Origin: Planctomycetaceae bacterium
GTDB lineage: Bacteria; Planctomycetota; Planctomycetia; Pirellulales; JAEUIK01
Assembly (NCBI GenBank): GCA_016793185.1
Contig: JAEUIK010000334.1
Coordinates: forward strand, 1-7,771
Length of the DNA stretch: 7,771 bases
Reading direction: 5' to 3'
Below the pieces are notes generated by a model. It saw nothing but the letters and a program-made list of their open reading frames with translations. It was not told the origin of the DNA and did not search any database. Positions 5,618 to 7,771 of the stretch are shown here, piece by piece. Within the stretch, counting starts at the first letter, position 1, and the number at the start of each line of letters is the position of its first letter. Both the position numbers and the translations under genes were made by a program.

Positions 5618-6262
5618 ATGCGCACCCTCTGGCGACCGCTGGCGTTCGTCGCATTCCTGCTCGCCGTGCCGGTGGTGCCGTTCCTGCTGTTCGGGCCCAG
5701 CCTCGAGCGGACGACCGAAACCTGGCTCGAGCGCACCGAGTCGCCGGCGCTGGTCGCGCTGTCGGTCGTCGGCATCCTGGCCACCGATGTTCTGCTGCCG
5801 ATCCCCTCGAGCTTCGTCAACACTTACGCCGGCGCCCAACTCGGCATTCCGCTGGGGGCCGCGGCCGCGTGGCTCGGGATGACGCTCGGCGCGTCGGGAG
5901 GCTTTTTGCTGGCGCGGTGGTGCGGCCAACCGCTCGTTGAGCGCTGGATCGCTCCCGACGAACTGGCGCGGATCGAGGGGGCCAGCCGCCGCTTCGGACC
6001 GTCGCTGGTGGTCGTGACCCGCGCGCTGCCGGTGCTGGCCGAGGCCACGGTACTGTTTCTCGGCGGCACGGGCCTCGCCTGGCGGCGCTACTGGCCGGCG
6101 ATGGCCCTCGCGAACCTCGGCCTGGCTGTCGTCTACGCCGCGTTTGGCTATCTGGCGCGCGAGCAGGGAATGGTGGCGATCGCCCTGGTCGCGTCGATTG
6201 CACTCCCGCTGGTAGCTGCGACAATTGCCCGCTGGTTGCTCGCCGCACGCGTGCCCACCTGA
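5618..6262 (+). CDS. VTT/DedA-family (TVP38-like) integral membrane protein
   Basis: The 214-residue protein is strongly hydrophobic, with membrane segments near 8-28, 43-63, 68-98, 127-150, 158-180 and 184-207. The VTT (SNARE-associated) core is recognisable. It has an acidic residue before a Pro-rich re-entrant loop (TDVLLPIPSSFVNTYAGAQLG, 56-76) and a Gly-rich segment (AAWLGMTLGASGGFLLARWCG, 83-103). It also has RFGPSLVVVTRALPVLAEAT (125-144), with the conserved Arg135. VTT proteins include bacterial DedA members implicated in proton-coupled lipid-carrier recycling and membrane homeostasis, and eukaryotic lipid scramblases. Here the canonical PG(E/D) is PIPSS, and the second loop Arg seen in many DedA proteins is replaced in the LPVLAE segment, so this is a divergent subfamily whose substrate cannot be stated. 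No clear Shine-Dalgarno precedes ATG5618. The next gene begins 45 bases downstream on the same strand. Confidence 0.87.
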   Translation: MRTLWRPLAFVAFLLAVPVVPFLLFGPSLERTTETWLERTESPALVALSVVGILATDVLLPIPSSFVNTYAGAQLGIPLGAAAAWLGMTLGASGGFLLARWCGQPLVERWIAPDELARIEGASRRFGPSLVVVTRALPVLAEATVLFLGGTGLAWRRYWPAMALANLGLAVVYAAFGYLAREQGMVAIALVASIALPLVAATIARWLLAARVPT

Positions 6263-6296
6263 GGTCTTGGCGGCGGCGCGACTTTTCTCCTTCACC

Positions 6297-6307
6297 CGGT
6301 TGAACCG
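6297..6307. promoter_or_regulatory. Short palindrome abutting the dehydratase start codon
   Basis: CGGTT-G-AACCG is a perfect 11-base dyad ending one base before ATG6308, where a ribosome site would be expected. No Shine-Dalgarno is present. It could be an operator half-site arrangement or chance; the support is only its symmetry and position. Confidence 0.2.
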
Positions 6308-7771
6308 ATGCCCGCGCGCCCCACGATCGCACTCGACGATGTTCTTGGCAGCCCCGCGGAGGTTCTCGCACGCGTTACGACCGCGTCCCCCGGACCCGCT
6401 GGAGCCCTCCCGCTCACGCCCGAGATGCTGCTCGAAAGCCCCAGCGGTGATCTCTTTGGGCTGACGCAGAATGTCGGCATGGGCTGGCGTCCGCAGGATT
6501 TGCTCGGTCCGCAGTTCCTGTTGCTCAGCACGCAGGGGGGCCTGCGCGCCGAGGATGGTTCGCCGGTCGCGCTCGGATACCACACGGGACATTGGGAGGT
6601 CGGTCTCTTGGTGGCGGCCGCCGCGCGCGAGCTTAAGCAACGTGGCGCCGTGCCGTTCGCCGCGTATTGCTCGGATCCGTGCGACGGGCGCACGCAAGGG
6701 ACGCCGGGCATGTACGACAGTCTCGCCTATCGCAACGACGCGGCCACCGTCTTCCGCCGCCTGATCCGGTCGCTGCCGACACGCCGCGGAGTCTTGGGCG
6801 TCGCCACCTGCGACAAGGGTTTGCCCGCGATGCTCTTGGCGCTGGCCGCCATGCGCGACCTGCCGACGATCGTCGTACCGGGCGGCGTCACTCTGCCCGC
6901 CAGCGACGGCGAAGACGCCGGCAAAGTGCAGACGATCGGGGCGCGCTTCGCGCACCAGATGATCTCGCTGGAAGAAGCTGCCACGCTGGGGTGCCGGGCT
7001 TGCGGCTCCCCCGGCGGCGGCTGCCAGTTCCTCGGAACCGCCGCCAGCATGCAGGTCATCGGCGAGGCTCTGGGTATGTCGCTGCCGCATAGCGCGCTGG
7101 CGCCTTCCGGACAGCCGGTGTGGCTCGACATGGCCCGCCGCAGCGGGCGTGCGCTGCTGGCGCTGCACGAACGTGGCCTGGCGACGCGCGACATTCTCAC
7201 GCCTGGCGCGATCCGCAACGCGATGGCCGTCCACGCCGCCAGTGGCGGTTCGACGAATGTCTTGCTGCACCTGCCGGCGATCGCCTTCGCGGCCGGGCTC
7301 GAGCGGCCCACCGTCGACGATTGGATCCAGATCAACGCACAAGTGCCGCGCCTGGTCGACGCGCTCCCCAATGGACCGGTCGGGCATCCCACCGTCCGCG
7401 TCTTTCTGGCCGGGGGGGTCCCCGAGATCATGCTCCACCTGCGGGGCGCGGGGCTGCTCGATCTTTCTGCCCAGACGGTCGCCAATGGTGCGCCGTGGGG
7501 CGAACTGCTCGAATGGTGGGAGTCGAGCGAGCGCCGCCAGCGCCTCCGCCAGGAGCTTTACGACCGCGATGGGGTCGATCCCGACGACGTGATCATGTCG
7601 CCGGCGCGGGCTCGGGAAAAAGGACTCACGAGCACCGTCTGCTTTCCCCAGGGAAATCTCGCGCCCGAAGGCTCGGTGATCAAGAGCACGGCGATCGATC
7701 CGGCGGTGGTCGACGCCGACGGCGTTTATCGGCGGACCCTGCGCGCGCGGGTCTTTCGCCGCGAGCGCGAC
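6308..7771 (+). CDS. yjhG: YjhG/YagF-type sugar-acid (D-xylonate) dehydratase, IlvD/Edd family (3' end beyond window)
   Basis: The first 488 residues are visible and open to the right edge; E. coli YjhG is about 655 residues. Enzymes of this type remove water from an aldonic acid such as D-xylonate to give 2-keto-3-deoxy-pentonate, using an iron-sulfur cluster and Mg2+ in the cytoplasm. Diagnostic blocks are LPLTPEMLLESPSGDLFGLT (34-53), SDPCDGRTQGTPGMYDSLAYRNDA (122-145), VATCDKGLPAM (165-175), PGGVTLPASDGEDAGKVQTIGARF (191-214) and GCRACGSPGGGCQFLGTAAS (228-247). Also present are ALAPSGQPVW (263-272), HAASGGSTN (309-317) and NLAPEGSVIKSTAIDP (450-465). The family's three cluster cysteines map to Cys125, Cys168 and Cys239, and Lys170 matches the lysine carbamylated in related dehydratases. 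The start agrees with YjhG in distance to the first conserved block. No Shine-Dalgarno is visible. Gluconate, arabinonate or galactonate cannot be excluded as substrates. The partner aldolase and dehydrogenase are not in the window. Confidence 0.93.
   Translation, partial: MPARPTIALDDVLGSPAEVLARVTTASPGPAGALPLTPEMLLESPSGDLFGLTQNVGMGWRPQDLLGPQFLLLSTQGGLRAEDGSPVALGYHTGHWEVGLLVAAAARELKQRGAVPFAAYCSDPCDGRTQGTPGMYDSLAYRNDAATVFRRLIRSLPTRRGVLGVATCDKGLPAMLLALAAMRDLPTIVVPGGVTLPASDGEDAGKVQTIGARFAHQMISLEEAATLGCRACGSPGGGCQFLGTAASMQVIGEALGMSLPHSALAPSGQPVWLDMARRSGRALLALHERGLATRDILTPGAIRNAMAVHAASGGSTNVLLHLPAIAFAAGLERPTVDDWIQINAQVPRLVDALPNGPVGHPTVRVFLAGGVPEIMLHLRGAGLLDLSAQTVANGAPWGELLEWWESSERRQRLRQELYDRDGVDPDDVIMSPARAREKGLTSTVCFPQGNLAPEGSVIKSTAIDPAVVDADGVYRRTLRARVFRRERD

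Noticed and set aside
5597..7438. A 613-codon open frame on the minus strand opposite the VTT and dehydratase genes
   Set aside because: It is in codon register with both sense genes and its openness is explained by their codon use. The sense frames encode two clearly recognisable families.

Overview
The window is high-GC DNA (roughly two thirds G+C by eye) carrying five protein genes and part of a sixth layout element. The style suggests a planctomycete, probably Pirellulales-like: secreted proteins with long Ala/Pro-rich linkers, a cyclophilin fused behind such a linker, a very large unrecognised envelope-type protein, and few strong Shine-Dalgarno sites. This assignment is inference from protein style; no rRNA or other phylogenetic marker is present.

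Layout. (1) Positions 1-1001, minus strand: the N-terminal 333 residues of a secreted cyclophilin-type peptidyl-prolyl isomerase; the gene runs off the left edge. (2) 1002-1321: divergent intergenic region with a fair sigma70-like promoter pointing left and a strong hairpin in the predicted leader. (3) 1322-1978 and 1992-2384, plus strand: an RsmD-family 16S rRNA methyltransferase and a small cupin, apparently translationally coupled because the cupin Shine-Dalgarno overlaps the rsmD stop codon. (4) 2385-2765: a 381-base gap with several hairpins and one sharply AT-rich block that contains a sequence resembling the end of an Illumina adapter. (5) 2766-5465: an 899-residue, membrane-anchored or secreted protein of unknown function. 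(6) 5466-5617: short gap with two hairpins. (7) 5618-6262: a VTT/DedA-family membrane protein. (8) 6308 to the right edge: the first 488 residues of a YjhG/YagF-type sugar-acid dehydratase of the IlvD/Edd family.

How the genes fit together. rsmD and the cupin look like one transcript. The VTT protein and the dehydratase are 45 bases apart on the same strand and could be co-transcribed, but their functions have no obvious link. The dehydratase points to pentonate (xylonate-type) catabolism. I see no mobile element, CRISPR array, tRNA, rRNA or convincing defence system.

The points most worth a second look are the adapter-like sequence (possible assembly join between the rsmD-cupin half and the rest), the Asp-to-Ala change in the catalytic motif IV of RsmD, and the large unknown protein with its two similar strand-helix segments.
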